Shown here: piece after piece, positions 1 through 11,975 of the stretch
How positions within the stretch are numbered: the first letter of the stretch is position 1
Layout: every line of letters begins with the position of its first letter
NCBI RefSeq assembly: GCF_001592005.1
Contig: NZ_BCVZ01000006.1
Span: 114,367-178,366 of the forward strand
Length of the DNA: 64,000 nt
Direction of reading: 5' to 3'
From: Bacillus sonorensis NBRC 101234 = KCTC 13918
GTDB lineage: Bacteria; Bacillota; Bacilli; Bacillales; Bacillaceae
Program-made: the position numbers and the translations under genes
The notes under the pieces: model-generated
What the model saw: only the letters and a program-made list of their open reading frames with translations
What the model was told of the DNA's origin: nothing
The model's database searches: none

Positions 1-222
1 GCGATCATTACGGCGGACCACGGCAACGCGGACGTGCTGATTACCGAAGAAGGCAAACCGCACACCGCCCATACGACAAATCCGGTTCCTGTGATCGTCA
101 CAAAAGAAGGCGTGACACTCCGGGAAGGCGGAATTCTCGGCGATCTTGCACCAACCCTTCTGGACTTGCTTGATGTCGAACTGCCGAAAGAAATGACAGG
201 AACGTCGTTAATTCAAAAATAA
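1..222 (+). CDS. gpmI: 2,3-bisphosphoglycerate-independent phosphoglycerate mutase, C-terminal end
   Basis: Only the last 73 codons are in the window. They are open from base 1 and contain the metal-binding TADHGNAD motif (residues 4-11 of the fragment), then the THTTNPVP-like segment (here AHTTNPVP) and the terminal [11 protein letters not shown] helix typical of Mn-dependent iPGM. The enzyme interconverts 3- and 2-phosphoglycerate in glycolysis. The stop lies 22 bases before eno and no terminator separates them, so the two are cotranscribed, as in the B. subtilis glycolytic pgm-eno arrangement. The 5' part lies outside the window. Confidence 0.95.
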   Translation, partial: AIITADHGNADVLITEEGKPHTAHTTNPVPVIVTKEGVTLREGGILGDLAPTLLDLLDVELPKEMTGTSLIQK

Positions 223-229
223 GATTTAA

Positions 230-1967
<1,738 letters not shown>

Positions 1968-2030
1968 TTGCAAAGCCCCCAATCTTCCTTCATCTTACCA
2001 TCAAATATGAAAGGTCTGCAGGATTTCATA

Positions 2031-2078
2031 TTGACAATTCACATACACATTATATAATCTAATTGATAATGAAAATCA
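2031..2078 (+). promoter_or_regulatory. SigA promoter with Fur box
   Basis: TTGACA at 2031-2036 and TATAAT at 2053-2058 are separated by 16 bases. Immediately downstream, TGATAATGAAAATCA (2064-2078) fits the 7-1-7 Fur consensus TGATAATNATTATCA with one mismatch. The box overlaps the expected transcription start, which predicts repression under iron-replete conditions. Confidence 0.8.
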
Positions 2079-2101
2079 TTTGAAAAAGGGGATACTTACA
2101 T

Positions 2102-3058
2102 ATGCCGATGAAACGAATAAAATGGGTTGCGCTTTTTGCGGCGCTTTTCCTGATCCTTTCGGCCTGCGGGAATCAGAAATCTGCAGGTTCGAATAAAGGC
2201 TCGGAAAAAACAAAAAGCTCATACGAGGTAAAGCATGCAATGGGAACGGCGACCATTAAAGGAACGCCGAAAAGGGTTGTCGTGTTAACGAATGAAGCGA
2301 CAGAGGCCGTGCTTGCCCTCGGTGTCAAACCCGTCGGAGCCGTTCAGTCATGGCTCGGTGATCCGTGGTATAAGCATATCAAATCGAAAATGGACGGCGT
2401 TGAAAACGTCGGTACGGAAGTGCAGCCGAATATCGAAAAGATCGCCAGCCTAAAGCCTGATTTGATTATCGGGAACAAAGTGCGCCAGGAAGAAGTGTAC
2501 GATAAATTAAGCGCCATCGCGCCGACCGTCTTTGCCGAAACGCTGTCAGCGGATTGGAAGGGCAACTTTAAGCTGGCGGCTGAAGCGCTGAATCAAAAAG
2601 AAAAAGGCGATCAAGTCATCGCCGATTTTGATAAGCGGGTTGCAGATCTTCGCAAAAAGCTCGGCGACAAGGTGAAGCAAAAAGTCTCACTCGTCCGCTT
2701 TACAGATGCCGATGCCCGCATTTATCATAAAGCCTCATTTGCCGGAACGATTCTTGACCAGCTCGGCTTTGCAAGGCCAAAAGGACAGGAAGCCAACGAT
2801 TTGGGGCAACTGAAGGTGACAAAAGAACAAATTCCCGATATGGATGGGGACGTGCTCTTCTATTACACGTATGAGACTGGAGATGACAAAGCAAGCGCGA
2901 TCGAGAAAGACTACGTCAATGATCAGCTTTTCAAAAACTTGAGCGTTTATAAAAAAGGAAACGTCCATAAAGTAGACGACGCCGTCTGGAATACGGCAGG
3001 GGGCGTTCTTGCCGCGAATCTGATGCTGGATGATATTGAAAAGTACTTTCTGAAGTGA
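2102..3058 (+). CDS. Iron(III)-siderophore ABC transporter substrate-binding lipoprotein
   Basis: 318 residues of the FecB/FhuD-type periplasmic-binding fold. The N-terminus is a lipoprotein signal with the lipobox LSAC, so Cys22 is lipidated and the protein sits on the outer face of the membrane. The segment RVVVLTNEATEAVLALGVKPVG is the usual first lobe motif of siderophore-binding proteins, and KPDLIIGN follows. The ATG at 2102 lies 10 bases after GGGG; a second in-frame ATG at 2108 is possible. The Fur box upstream supports an iron role. No permease or ATPase gene is adjacent, so it must share a transporter encoded elsewhere. The siderophore cannot be named from sequence alone. Confidence 0.85.
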   Translation: MPMKRIKWVALFAALFLILSACGNQKSAGSNKGSEKTKSSYEVKHAMGTATIKGTPKRVVVLTNEATEAVLALGVKPVGAVQSWLGDPWYKHIKSKMDGVENVGTEVQPNIEKIASLKPDLIIGNKVRQEEVYDKLSAIAPTVFAETLSADWKGNFKLAAEALNQKEKGDQVIADFDKRVADLRKKLGDKVKQKVSLVRFTDADARIYHKASFAGTILDQLGFARPKGQEANDLGQLKVTKEQIPDMDGDVLFYYTYETGDDKASAIEKDYVNDQLFKNLSVYKKGNVHKVDDAVWNTAGGVLAANLMLDDIEKYFLK

Positions 3059-3070
3059 TCGTGCACCGCC

Positions 3071-3109
3071 AACCAAACGGGTGATTTACCATTCGTTTGG
3101 TTTTTTTAT
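3071..3109 (+). terminator. Terminator of the iron-binding protein gene
   Basis: A 9-bp stem AACCAAACG/CGTTTGGTT (3071-3079 with 3094-3102) is followed by a run of T. Confidence 0.8.
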
Positions 3110-3184
3110 TTATGAAACACTCCTCCTTTTCGTAAATATAGTATAAAATAACTATTATAGAAACAGAATAATAGGAGGAAAGAC

Positions 3185-4978
3185 ATGAATTTTTGTAAAG
3201 AATGCGGGCGCGAGCTGTCAGAGCAAGCGCAATTTTGCAAACATTGCGGGACTCCTGTGAATGGCGGACAAGCAGCCGCGGAAGAACCCGTCAATCAAGA
3301 TCCGGTACATAAACGAAAAATCTCAAAGAAAAGCGTGATCATCTGGGCAGCGATTGCCGCGGGCTGCGTCCTCCTGTTTGCGGGCTATAAGACCGGAGAA
3401 GCACTAACCTCAAAGGAAAAATTGATCGGCGACTTTGAAAGCGCGCTTAAGCAAAACGATGAAAAGAAAGTCGCCTCACTGCTTCATTCATCAGACGTAG
3501 ACTTGACGATTACGAAACAGAACGTCAAACCGCTGATGACGTATTTAGACGAGCACCCCGATGAGAAAAAAGACCTGATCAGCTCTTTGAAGGATCAGAG
3601 CGGGGACGGGCTTGTTTCCATCGAAAAAGCGGGAAAACAATTTTTGATTTATGACCGCTATGTGCTGAATGTGGAACCGGTCTATTTGACGGTTAAGACA
3701 AGCGAGAAAGGCGCCGGCCTTTACATAAACGACAAAAAGGTGCTGACAACGGAAAAGGAAAACTTCGAGAAAAAATTCGGCCCGTTCGTTCCCGGTTCGT
3801 ACGATGTGGAAGCAAAGCTGAACTCCGATATCGGCGAACTGAAAAAATCAAAGCATATCAATGCGCTGGACGAGGACGCAAGCGCTGATGCGTCCCTTGA
3901 TGCGCAAAAAGCGAAGCTCGTCTTTGACGACGGTTATGATAAGCTGAAAGGAACGTTATGGATCAACGGTCAAAAAGTAAAGATCAATCCTTTTCAAGGA
4001 ACGTCCTTCGGTCCCGTACTGACAGACGGTTCAATGTCTGCTGCCGTTGAGGCCGAATTTCCCTGGGGGAAACTCAAAAGCGAAAAAACGCCGATTGACA
4101 GCACAGAAATACATGTCAACCTTGCTTCAGATCAAAAATTCATGAACGAGATGATGCAAAGGATCGCAAAGCATACGAAGGAAGAGGCAAAAGCTTTTGC
4201 AAGCGGAAACGCCGGAGAAATGACCGCTGCCGCCCCGGCTTATAAAAGCGATGTAAAAGATATGATTGAAGGCTTTAAAAGCAGTAATACCTATTTTAAA
4301 GACGCTTATTTATCGACCGAATTTGACTTGGATTCCTTCCATCTGTATAACGAAGACGGCAAATGGAAAACGGATGTCAATGGAATTGAAAAGCACAAAT
4401 CGGCCTACTATGACGATTACAGCACGCCTGATTTGGAAGAAAACAAAAATGGATATACGTATACGCTGGTCTACTCTGATAACCAAAAGAAATGGCTTGT
4501 CGAAAAAAAGGACCCTGCAGGCTTGGCGTCCTTTAAAAACAAAAAAGAAATCAGAAATGACAAGCCGGAGGAATATACATCAGCATGGGCGTCATCAAAA
4601 GGGTCATCCAAAAACGCTTCAGCAGGCGAAGAACTGACAGATCATAAAGTCTATTCAGCAGTTGAAGACTATTTATACAATCTTCAAGATGCGATTAATC
4701 TAAATGATTTTGAACTCGTCGCCGACAGCCTGAAAAAAGGAAGTTCGCTTTATGCTGATCAAAAAGAGCTGGTCGCAAAGTTAAACCGCAGCAATATCGA
4801 AGAGGAAGTCGCCGATTTCAGCATCGAGAGCTGGGATCAAAACGGTTCAGACGCTACCATCAAAACAATTGAGAAGATCAATGTGATCAAAAACGGCAAA
4901 GAGCAGCTGAAAACGTATCATTGGACATATCATGCCGTTGTCGAAGACGGAAAGGTGCTCCTGACATCAATTGAATAG
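3185..4978 (+). CDS. yvbJ: Zinc-ribbon, TcaA-like single-pass membrane protein (YvbJ family)
   Basis: 597 residues. An N-terminal zinc ribbon has C4-x2-C7 and C18-x2-C21. A lysine-rich linker and one membrane segment at about residues 48-66 (SVIIWAAIAAGCVLLFAGY) follow, then a large extracytoplasmic region built of TcaA-like repeats. Length, layout and position next to eno match B. subtilis YvbJ. TcaA proteins in staphylococci influence glycopeptide susceptibility and the cell envelope; whether YvbJ does so is unknown. The start has a good site (AATAGGAGGAAAGAC then ATG). It is convergent with the other zinc-ribbon protein at 5020 and shares a bidirectional terminator with it. Confidence 0.8.
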   Translation: MNFCKECGRELSEQAQFCKHCGTPVNGGQAAAEEPVNQDPVHKRKISKKSVIIWAAIAAGCVLLFAGYKTGEALTSKEKLIGDFESALKQNDEKKVASLLHSSDVDLTITKQNVKPLMTYLDEHPDEKKDLISSLKDQSGDGLVSIEKAGKQFLIYDRYVLNVEPVYLTVKTSEKGAGLYINDKKVLTTEKENFEKKFGPFVPGSYDVEAKLNSDIGELKKSKHINALDEDASADASLDAQKAKLVFDDGYDKLKGTLWINGQKVKINPFQGTSFGPVLTDGSMSAAVEAEFPWGKLKSEKTPIDSTEIHVNLASDQKFMNEMMQRIAKHTKEEAKAFASGNAGEMTAAAPAYKSDVKDMIEGFKSSNTYFKDAYLSTEFDLDSFHLYNEDGKWKTDVNGIEKHKSAYYDDYSTPDLEENKNGYTYTLVYSDNQKKWLVEKKDPAGLASFKNKKEIRNDKPEEYTSAWASSKGSSKNASAGEELTDHKVYSAVEDYLYNLQDAINLNDFELVADSLKKGSSLYADQKELVAKLNRSNIEEEVADFSIESWDQNGSDATIKTIEKINVIKNGKEQLKTYHWTYHAVVEDGKVLLTSIE

Positions 4979-4980
4979 CA

Positions 4981-5018
4981 AAAAGGCTTTTTTCCACCTG
5001 GAAAAAAGCCTTTTTTTA
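4981..5018. terminator. Bidirectional terminator between two zinc-ribbon genes
   Basis: A 15-bp perfect stem (4981-4995 with 5000-5014) is flanked by A and T runs, so it can act for both convergent genes. Confidence 0.9.
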
Positions 5019-5019
5019 C

Positions 5020-5826
5020 TTAAAATATCCGGCCCAAAATCGAGCCGCCGAGCTTGCCCAAGTATTCAAAAAACAGGTCTCCCATCACCCGGACGGAAAT
5101 AAATGTCATCAAATAAACAAGCAGTGTCGCGTACACGATGTCAACAGCGCCCTTTGCCCGCTCATGGTAGCTGTAAAGTACGGCCGGCGGGATTAAAAAG
5201 ACGATGGCGCAAAGTCCGAATAATAAAACATGCATAAACAATGATGTCTGCATCAGCGATAAAAGCAAAGCAACAAGGATAATGACCGTAAAAGGAATCA
5301 GCACCGTCCCAAAACGGCCCATGACTTCTTTAAATGAAGCCTGAACCCTTTGAATTCTCACGCCGGCGTATGTAAAAACAAATAATAAGAAAATATAAAT
5401 AGCAAAGGTAAATGCCGGCTTCAGCACGATATCAAAGAACGACGGCATAGCATAGGAGCGGCTGAATATTCCCGAATAGTGCCCCAGAGAATCAAAAAAT
5501 CCTTTCAGGCCGAAATAAAAGATCGACGGAACGGCAAGGGCAAATACCGCCATCGTTATGATGCTGTGCAGAAAATGCTGTTCTCCCGCGCTTTTCATCT
5601 CTGTGTACGGGTTTTTCAGCACCCTTATGCAGAACGAAAAGTACATGGACGAAGCCTTTTTCGTCGCTTCCACATACTTTTGAGCCTGCAATCTGTCAGC
5701 GGCATTCTGAACGCTTTCATCAGCTGCGGCATGATGGACGTTTTCGCTGTCCGCGCTCAGATTGGCACCGCAGTTTTCGCAAAATTTTCCGCCATCTGTT
5801 TGATGGCCGCATTTCGAACATGTCAT
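5020..5826 (-). CDS. Zinc-ribbon multi-pass membrane protein
   Basis: 268 residues. The N-terminus carries a zinc ribbon with C3-x2-C6 and C16-x2-C19. A soluble stretch reaches to about residue 85, followed by five or so hydrophobic segments (for example SIITMAVFALAVPSIFYFG and FGTVLIPFTVIILVALLLSLM). This zinc-ribbon plus Yip1/DUF-type membrane layout accompanies yvbJ in related bacilli and probably corresponds to B. subtilis yvbI, though I am not certain of that name. No catalytic motif is visible. Both convergent genes begin with the same class of zinc ribbon, which suggests they act together at the membrane; that is inference. Confidence 0.75.
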   Translation of the reverse strand: MTCSKCGHQTDGGKFCENCGANLSADSENVHHAAADESVQNAADRLQAQKYVEATKKASSMYFSFCIRVLKNPYTEMKSAGEQHFLHSIITMAVFALAVPSIFYFGLKGFFDSLGHYSGIFSRSYAMPSFFDIVLKPAFTFAIYIFLLFVFTYAGVRIQRVQASFKEVMGRFGTVLIPFTVIILVALLLSLMQTSLFMHVLLFGLCAIVFLIPPAVLYSYHERAKGAVDIVYATLLVYLMTFISVRVMGDLFFEYLGKLGGSILGRIF

Positions 5827-5992
5827 AAAAGTAGATTCTCCTTCTTGAAATAGTTATTTTGTCCTATCTGAGAACTCATTATAAATGAAAATACAGTTGA
5901 ATGTAATCACTTTATGAAAGTTTAATAAAGCGTCTCCCGAGGTAATAAATCGAATATCCGCTGATGTTTTATATCCAGAAAGGAGAGAACTT

Positions 5993-6625
5993 ATGGTTTC
6001 TTTTATCATTCATGTTTTTGTTTCTTTGTTCGCCGTCACAAATCCAATCGGCAATGTTCCGCTCTTTTTGGCCCTGACTGAGGGCTATCAAGCGGAAGAG
6101 CGCACCGCTTTGGCGAGAAAGGCTGCCATTTTGTCATTTCTTATTTTAATTGCGTTTCTCATCTTCGGTGAATTCATCTTCAGGCTGTTTGCTATTAACA
6201 TCCATGCGCTCAGGATCGCAGGCGGGATCTTTATTTTCGGAATCGCCTACAATCTGCTGAATGCCAAGCAATCGCACGTTCAGTCGCTCCATCATAACGA
6301 ACACCGGGAAAGCAAAGAAAAGGAGGATATTTCCGTGACGCCGCTCAGCATTCCGATTATTTCCGGTCCGGGAACGATCGCCACTGTGATGAGCCTTTCA
6401 GCGGGGAGCCGCGGCCTGGTTCAGTTTGGCGGAATGATCATCGGGATTGCCGCTGTGCTGTTATTGACATTTGCGGCCTTCCATTATTCAACACTGATCA
6501 CCAAAAGGCTTGGCCAGACGGAGATGAACGTCATCACCCGGTTGATGGGTTTGATTTTGGCGGTAGTAGCGGTCGGCATGATCGGAACGGGGCTGAAGGG
6601 AATGTTTCCGATTTTGGCGGGATAA
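5993..6625 (+). CDS. yvbG: MarC-family (UPF0056) membrane protein
   Basis: 210 residues with six predicted membrane segments. The opening segment, with SLFAVTNPIGNVPLFLALT, is the MarC family signature, and the central SIPIISGPGTIATVM is also conserved. A strong Shine-Dalgarno, AAAGGAGAG, precedes the ATG. Position between the yvbI/J pair and opcR matches B. subtilis yvbG. The molecular function of MarC proteins is not established; the old link with multiple antibiotic resistance in E. coli was not upheld. It shares a terminator with the convergent opcR. Confidence 0.88.
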   Translation: MVSFIIHVFVSLFAVTNPIGNVPLFLALTEGYQAEERTALARKAAILSFLILIAFLIFGEFIFRLFAINIHALRIAGGIFIFGIAYNLLNAKQSHVQSLHHNEHRESKEKEDISVTPLSIPIISGPGTIATVMSLSAGSRGLVQFGGMIIGIAAVLLLTFAAFHYSTLITKRLGQTEMNVITRLMGLILAVVAVGMIGTGLKGMFPILAG

Positions 6626-6666
6626 AAAGCCGCGCGTTGAATTAAGCTGTGCGGCGCCGCCAAATG

Positions 6667-6695
6667 AAAAAGCTGCACGGTCTGCAGCTTTTTTT
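6667..6695. terminator. Bidirectional terminator between yvbG and opcR
   Basis: AAAAGCTGCA pairs with TGCAGCTTTT around a 5-base loop, with A and T runs on both sides. Confidence 0.85.
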
Positions 6696-7230
6696 AAGGC
6701 TTTGGCACATATTTGAATATGTCATCGCTTTCAAGAAACTCAATCAGGCTGTCGAGCCATTGATAGTAATCAAGCCATTTTTTTGTTTCTTCCAGCAGGT
6801 CGTTGATCTTTTCTTCGGCTTCAGGCGAAAGGTTGTCCTCTTCCAGCGCCTCCAAAAGCTCATTTCTAATCTTTTTTCCGATCATCCGGTTTTTTTTGAC
6901 GACTTTGCTCCAATTGGCGGTAAACAATGAAATAAACGTCTGGTAATAATCCTGTTCGACATCGTACAAGTCTTTGCGGACGCCTTTTTCAAAGACTTTT
7001 TCCGCTATATTTAAGTCGAGCATTTCACGCACGACCTGGCTCATTCTTGTTTTGCTCATACCCGTTTCTTCGGACAGCTCATTTAAGGTCAGCGGTTTTC
7101 TGTTCATGTAGATAATACCCAGCACGCGGCCGACAGTTGATGATATACCGTACGTATTCATATTTTCAGCGATTTTTTCGATAAAGTGTTCTTCCGCTTG
7201 TTTAATCGTTTGTAAAGCCTTTTCTTCCAA
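6694..7230 (-). CDS. opcR: GbsR/OpcR-type transcriptional repressor of opuC
   Basis: 178 residues of the GbsR subgroup of MarR-like regulators. The winged helix-turn-helix is at about residues 45-75 (LTLNELSEETGMSKTRMSQ) and an acidic helical dimerisation region follows to the C-terminus. It is transcribed divergently from opuCA. In B. subtilis the gene in this position, opcR (formerly yvbF), represses the choline-family importers OpuC and OpuB. The inverted repeat at 7408-7429 in the intergenic region is a candidate target. Identification rests on family, context and length. Confidence 0.85.
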   Translation of the reverse strand: MEEKALQTIKQAEEHFIEKIAENMNTYGISSTVGRVLGIIYMNRKPLTLNELSEETGMSKTRMSQVVREMLDLNIAEKVFEKGVRKDLYDVEQDYYQTFISLFTANWSKVVKKNRMIGKKIRNELLEALEEDNLSPEAEEKINDLLEETKKWLDYYQWLDSLIEFLESDDIFKYVPKP

Positions 7231-7407
7231 AGTATATCATCCCTTCCGACAGCCGATTTTACTGTCAACAATATACCATAAATTTGTTATCTGTTGAAAA
7301 CGATAAAACGGGAGAAAATAAAAGGAAACGGTTGTTATTTTAAGCATAAACGATCTCATAAAGAGTAAACATATTTTTTTATGTCTTATTCAAATCATTT
7401 GAACATA

Positions 7408-7444
7408 TTGTAAACTTTTTATTTTACAAAGTTTATCCTATAAT
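7408..7444 (+). promoter_or_regulatory. opuC promoter region with inverted repeat (candidate OpcR operator)
   Basis: TTGTAAA (7408-7414) and TTTACAA (7423-7429) form a perfect 7-bp inverted repeat with an 8-base spacer. A good -10 hexamer, TATAAT, lies at 7439-7444, so the repeat covers the -35 region, where a repressor would block RNA polymerase. The -35 itself is poor. Confidence 0.55.
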
Positions 7445-7489
7445 AAATGAGATGTTGGATTTTTCAAAAAATTATTCGGAGGTGTGCTG

Positions 7490-8632
7490 ATGCTGAAGTT
7501 AGACAATGTATCAAAGGTTTATAAAGGCGGCAAAAAGGCCGTCAGCAATATCAACCTTGATATAGAAAAAGGTGAATTTATCGTCTTTATCGGGCCCAGC
7601 GGATGCGGGAAGACGACGACGATGAAAATGATCAACCGGCTGATTGAGCCGACTTCAGGAAGCATTTACATCAATGGAGAAAACATCTTGGATCAGGACC
7701 CCGTAGAGCTTCGCCGAAAAATCGGCTATGTCATTCAGCAAATCGGGCTGTTTCCCCATATGACGATCCAGCAAAATATCGCTCTTGTGCCAAAGCTGTT
7801 AAAATGGCCGGAAGAAAAAAGAAAAGAACGGGCAGAAGAATTGCTTCAGCTCGTCGATATGGGCCCGGAGTATTTGAACCGATACCCGCACGAATTAAGC
7901 GGCGGACAGCAGCAGAGAATCGGGGTGCTGAGGGCGCTTGCGGCCGAGCCGCCGTTGATTTTAATGGATGAGCCGTTCGGGGCTCTGGACCCGATCACCC
8001 GTGACTCGCTTCAGGAAGAGTTTAAAAAATTGCAGAAATCATTAAACAAAACGATCGTATTCGTCACTCATGATATGGATGAAGCGATTAAACTCGCCGA
8101 CCGGATCGTGATTCTGCGAGCGGGTGAAATCGTTCAGGTCGGAACGCCTGATGAGATTTTGCGCAATCCCGCGGATGAATTTGTCGAGGAATTTATCGGA
8201 AAGGACCGCCTTCTACAGTCACGGCCCGATATTGAGCGCGTCGAGCAGGTCATGAACCTGAATCCGGTCACCATCACAAGTGAAAAAACCTTGTCTGAAG
8301 CCATCCAGATGATGAGGCGCCACCGTGTCGACTCACTGCTTGTCGTTGATGAAAAACATGTTTTACAAGGCTATATCGATGTCGAAATCATTGACCAAAA
8401 CCGGAAAAAGGCCGTCACGGTAGGCGAAGTCCTCAATACAGACGTCTATACCGTTCAGCAAGACGCGCTGATCCGCGATACCGTCCGAAAGATTCTGAAA
8501 AGGGGCTTTAAATACGTACCTGTTCTCAATGAAAATAAGCGCCTTGTCGGCATTGTTACAAGGGCGAGCCTCGTTGATATCGTCTATGACTCCATTTGGG
8601 GCGAAGAAGAGGAACATGCCGTCATCAATTAA
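7490..8632 (+). CDS. opuCA: Glycine betaine/carnitine/choline ABC transporter, ATP-binding subunit
   Basis: 380 residues from the ATG at 7490, chosen over the GTG at 7484 because the ribosome site CGGAGG (7477-7482) overlaps that GTG. Walker A GPSGCGKTT is at about 35-43, the LSGGQQQR signature at about 137, Walker B LILMDEP at about 156 and the H-loop in VFVTHDMDE. Two tandem CBS domains occupy about 250-370; in OpuCA-type ATPases these are linked to ionic-strength or nucleotide sensing. It is the first gene of opuCA-CB-CC-CD, which imports a broad range of osmoprotectants. Confidence 0.96.
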   Translation: MLKLDNVSKVYKGGKKAVSNINLDIEKGEFIVFIGPSGCGKTTTMKMINRLIEPTSGSIYINGENILDQDPVELRRKIGYVIQQIGLFPHMTIQQNIALVPKLLKWPEEKRKERAEELLQLVDMGPEYLNRYPHELSGGQQQRIGVLRALAAEPPLILMDEPFGALDPITRDSLQEEFKKLQKSLNKTIVFVTHDMDEAIKLADRIVILRAGEIVQVGTPDEILRNPADEFVEEFIGKDRLLQSRPDIERVEQVMNLNPVTITSEKTLSEAIQMMRRHRVDSLLVVDEKHVLQGYIDVEIIDQNRKKAVTVGEVLNTDVYTVQQDALIRDTVRKILKRGFKYVPVLNENKRLVGIVTRASLVDIVYDSIWGEEEEHAVIN

Positions 8633-8645
8633 GTGAGGAGGTGGA

Positions 8646-10233
<1,588 letters not shown>

Positions 10234-10251
10234 ACAGGAGGGAGCAGGAAC

Positions 10252-10929
10252 ATGGACGTTCTTCAACAGCTTTGGACGTATTACGCGCAAAACGGAGGCT
10301 ACGTTCTCCAGGAATTTTTCCGCCACTTTTTAATGTCTGCCTACGGCGTCTTATTCGCAGCAATCGCCGGCGTTCCGGCCGGGATTTTGATCGCGAGATA
10401 CCGAAAAATAAGCGGCTGGGTCTTTTCGGTCACGAACGTGATTCAAACGATTCCGGCCCTCGCGATGCTGGCCGTGCTCATGCTTGTCATGGGACTCGGC
10501 GCCAACACGGTCATCCTTTCCCTGTTTTTGTACTCGCTCCTGCCGATCATCAGAAATACGTATACGGGAATCGTCAGCATTGAGCAAGCCTACCTGGAAT
10601 CAGGGAAGGCGATGGGGATGACGAAGCTTCAAGTGCTGAGGATGGTGGAGCTTCCCCTTGCATTGTCCGTCATCATGGCAGGTCTGAGAACCGCCTTGGT
10701 GATCGCGATCGGCATCACCGCCATCGGTACGTTTGTCGGCGCCGGCGGCCTCGGCGACATTATCGTCAGAGGGTCAAACGCCACAAACGGAACAGCGATC
10801 ATCCTCGCCGGCGCAATCCCGACAGCGCTGATGGCCGTCATCGCCGACCTTTTGATGGGCTGGCTGGAGCGCGTCTTGAGCCCGGTTAAAAACAGCAAAG
10901 GGCGTACGCCCGATGCGAATGCTGTATAA
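10252..10929 (+). CDS. opuCD: Osmoprotectant ABC transporter permease OpuCD
   Basis: 225 residues with the same topology as OpuCB, including the ESGKAMGMTKLQVLRMVELPLAL coupling loop and FVGAGGLGDIIVRG. The ribosome site GGAGGGAGC precedes the ATG. It is the last gene of the opuC operon, followed by a strong terminator at 10936-10974. Confidence 0.95.
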   Translation: MDVLQQLWTYYAQNGGYVLQEFFRHFLMSAYGVLFAAIAGVPAGILIARYRKISGWVFSVTNVIQTIPALAMLAVLMLVMGLGANTVILSLFLYSLLPIIRNTYTGIVSIEQAYLESGKAMGMTKLQVLRMVELPLALSVIMAGLRTALVIAIGITAIGTFVGAGGLGDIIVRGSNATNGTAIILAGAIPTALMAVIADLLMGWLERVLSPVKNSKGRTPDANAV

Positions 10930-10935
10930 GCTGAA

Positions 10936-10974
10936 AAAAAGCCGAATTTCTTCAAAAAAGAAATTCGGCTTTTT
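10936..10974. terminator. Terminator of opuC, also facing the Xre gene
   Basis: GCCGAATTTCTT (10941-10952) pairs with AAGAAATTCGGC (10958-10969), flanked by A and T runs, so it can serve both the opuC operon and the convergent gene ending at 10973. Confidence 0.9.
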
Positions 10975-11380
10975 AAGGTTTCCGCTTTTGTGCTTCATTG
11001 ACCAAAAAATGAAAATACTGTTCCAAATTCAGAATATCCTCGCGGGAAAGCAAGTCCCACTTTTCAGTCTCAAACAGCCACAAATCCTTTATATCCCGCT
11101 CTGCCGCTACATCATAAATGGTTCGGTATTCAGGCGGCTGTTCGCGGATTTCGCCCGCGGTCATGTAGCCGGCAATGTCCATTAACTGTTCATACGGAAT
11201 TTTCAGGGCATCCGCCAATTTTTTGATCGTCGCCGGCTTCGGGACTCCAGGGTGCCCGTTTTCAATCCGGGAGATCGCCGCAGCGCTGACTCCGGCATAC
11301 ATCGCAAGCTGATTGACCGATAATTTTCTTTGTTCCCGCAGCTTTTTCAGCTGCTCTCCAAACGTTGTCACCGCCATCAC
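10973..11380 (-). CDS. Xre-family regulator, RghR-like (paralogue 1)
   Basis: 135 residues (the second Met gives 134). An Xre helix-turn-helix at about residues 10-62 contains QLAMYAGVSAAAISRIENG, followed by PKPATIKKLADALKIPYEQLM. A conserved C-terminal half (TIYDVAAERDIKDLWLFETEKWDLLSRED) resembles the dimer region of B. subtilis RghR (YvaN) and its paralogue YvaO, which repress rapG and rapH and occupy this neighbourhood. It is paralogous to the product at 11524-11958. Upstream lie two operator-like repeats (11420-11434 and 11453-11467). Orthology to either RghR copy cannot be settled by eye. Confidence 0.75.
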   Translation of the reverse strand: MMAVTTFGEQLKKLREQRKLSVNQLAMYAGVSAAAISRIENGHPGVPKPATIKKLADALKIPYEQLMDIAGYMTAGEIREQPPEYRTIYDVAAERDIKDLWLFETEKWDLLSREDILNLEQYFHFLVNEAQKRKP

Positions 11381-11419
11381 CTCGGGAATCTCATGATATG
11401 TAACATTTTAATGCAATTA

Positions 11420-11467
11420 TTGACTAAAGGAAACAGTTCAGAGGGAAAAATATTGACAAAAGTTAAC
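11420..11467 (-). promoter_or_regulatory. Tandem operator-like repeats upstream of Xre paralogue 1
   Basis: TTGACTAAAGGAAAC (11420-11434) and TTGACAAAAGTTAAC (11453-11467) start 33 bases apart. The same pair with the same 33-base offset recurs at 11976 and 12009 next to the second Xre gene. The second element is a near palindrome, TTGAC-AAAA-GTTAA. Confidence 0.6.
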
Positions 11468-11523
11468 GGCAGGGATAAAATAACAGAAGGAAATGCCGGA
11501 GGGCGAAAAATATCAGCGGAGGA

Positions 11524-11928
11524 TCAGGATATGCCGTTCCGGCCGCTTGCTTCCTTGACGAGAAAGTTAAAATATTTATCAAGGTTCTCTATGTCCTTCT
11601 TTGAAAGGAGCTTCCATTTTTCGCTGTCGAACAGGGACAGATCTTCCAAGCCATGCCGGGAAACGATATCATAGATGGAATCATAGCCGCTTCTCGATTC
11701 CTGCACCGTGGTGGCGCTGATATAGCCCGCTGATGCCATCAATTCCTCATAGGGAATTTTCAGGGCGTTCGCAAGCTTCCGGATCGTCGCCGGTTTGGGA
11801 ACCCCGCGCTTCCCGTTTTCGATTCTCGAAATGCCGGCAGAGCTGACGCCGGAATACATCGCAAGCTGGTTGACCGTCAGTTTTTTCCGCTCCCTTAATT
11901 GCCTTAAATGATCTCCAAAGTGTGTCAT
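11524..11928 (-). CDS. Xre-family regulator, RghR-like (paralogue 2)
   Basis: The open frame extends to 11958, but the natural start is the ATG at 11928 (MTHFGDHLRQLRERK), giving 134 residues, the same length as paralogue 1. The helix-turn-helix QLAMYSGVSSAGISRIENG is nearly identical to that of paralogue 1 and the C-terminal half (SIYDIVSRHGLEDLSLFDSEKWKLLSKKDIENLDKYFNFLV) is clearly related. Family members in B. subtilis (RghR) repress response-regulator phosphatase genes and so link to competence and sporulation timing. It is divergent from the mini-Xre gene at 12084, with the operator pair between them. Confidence 0.75.
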   Translation of the reverse strand: MTHFGDHLRQLRERKKLTVNQLAMYSGVSSAGISRIENGKRGVPKPATIRKLANALKIPYEELMASAGYISATTVQESRSGYDSIYDIVSRHGLEDLSLFDSEKWKLLSKKDIENLDKYFNFLVKEASGRNGIS

Positions 11929-11975
11929 GGCAAAAACCTCACAATCTCTTATTATCAAATATTTTAGTATGAATA

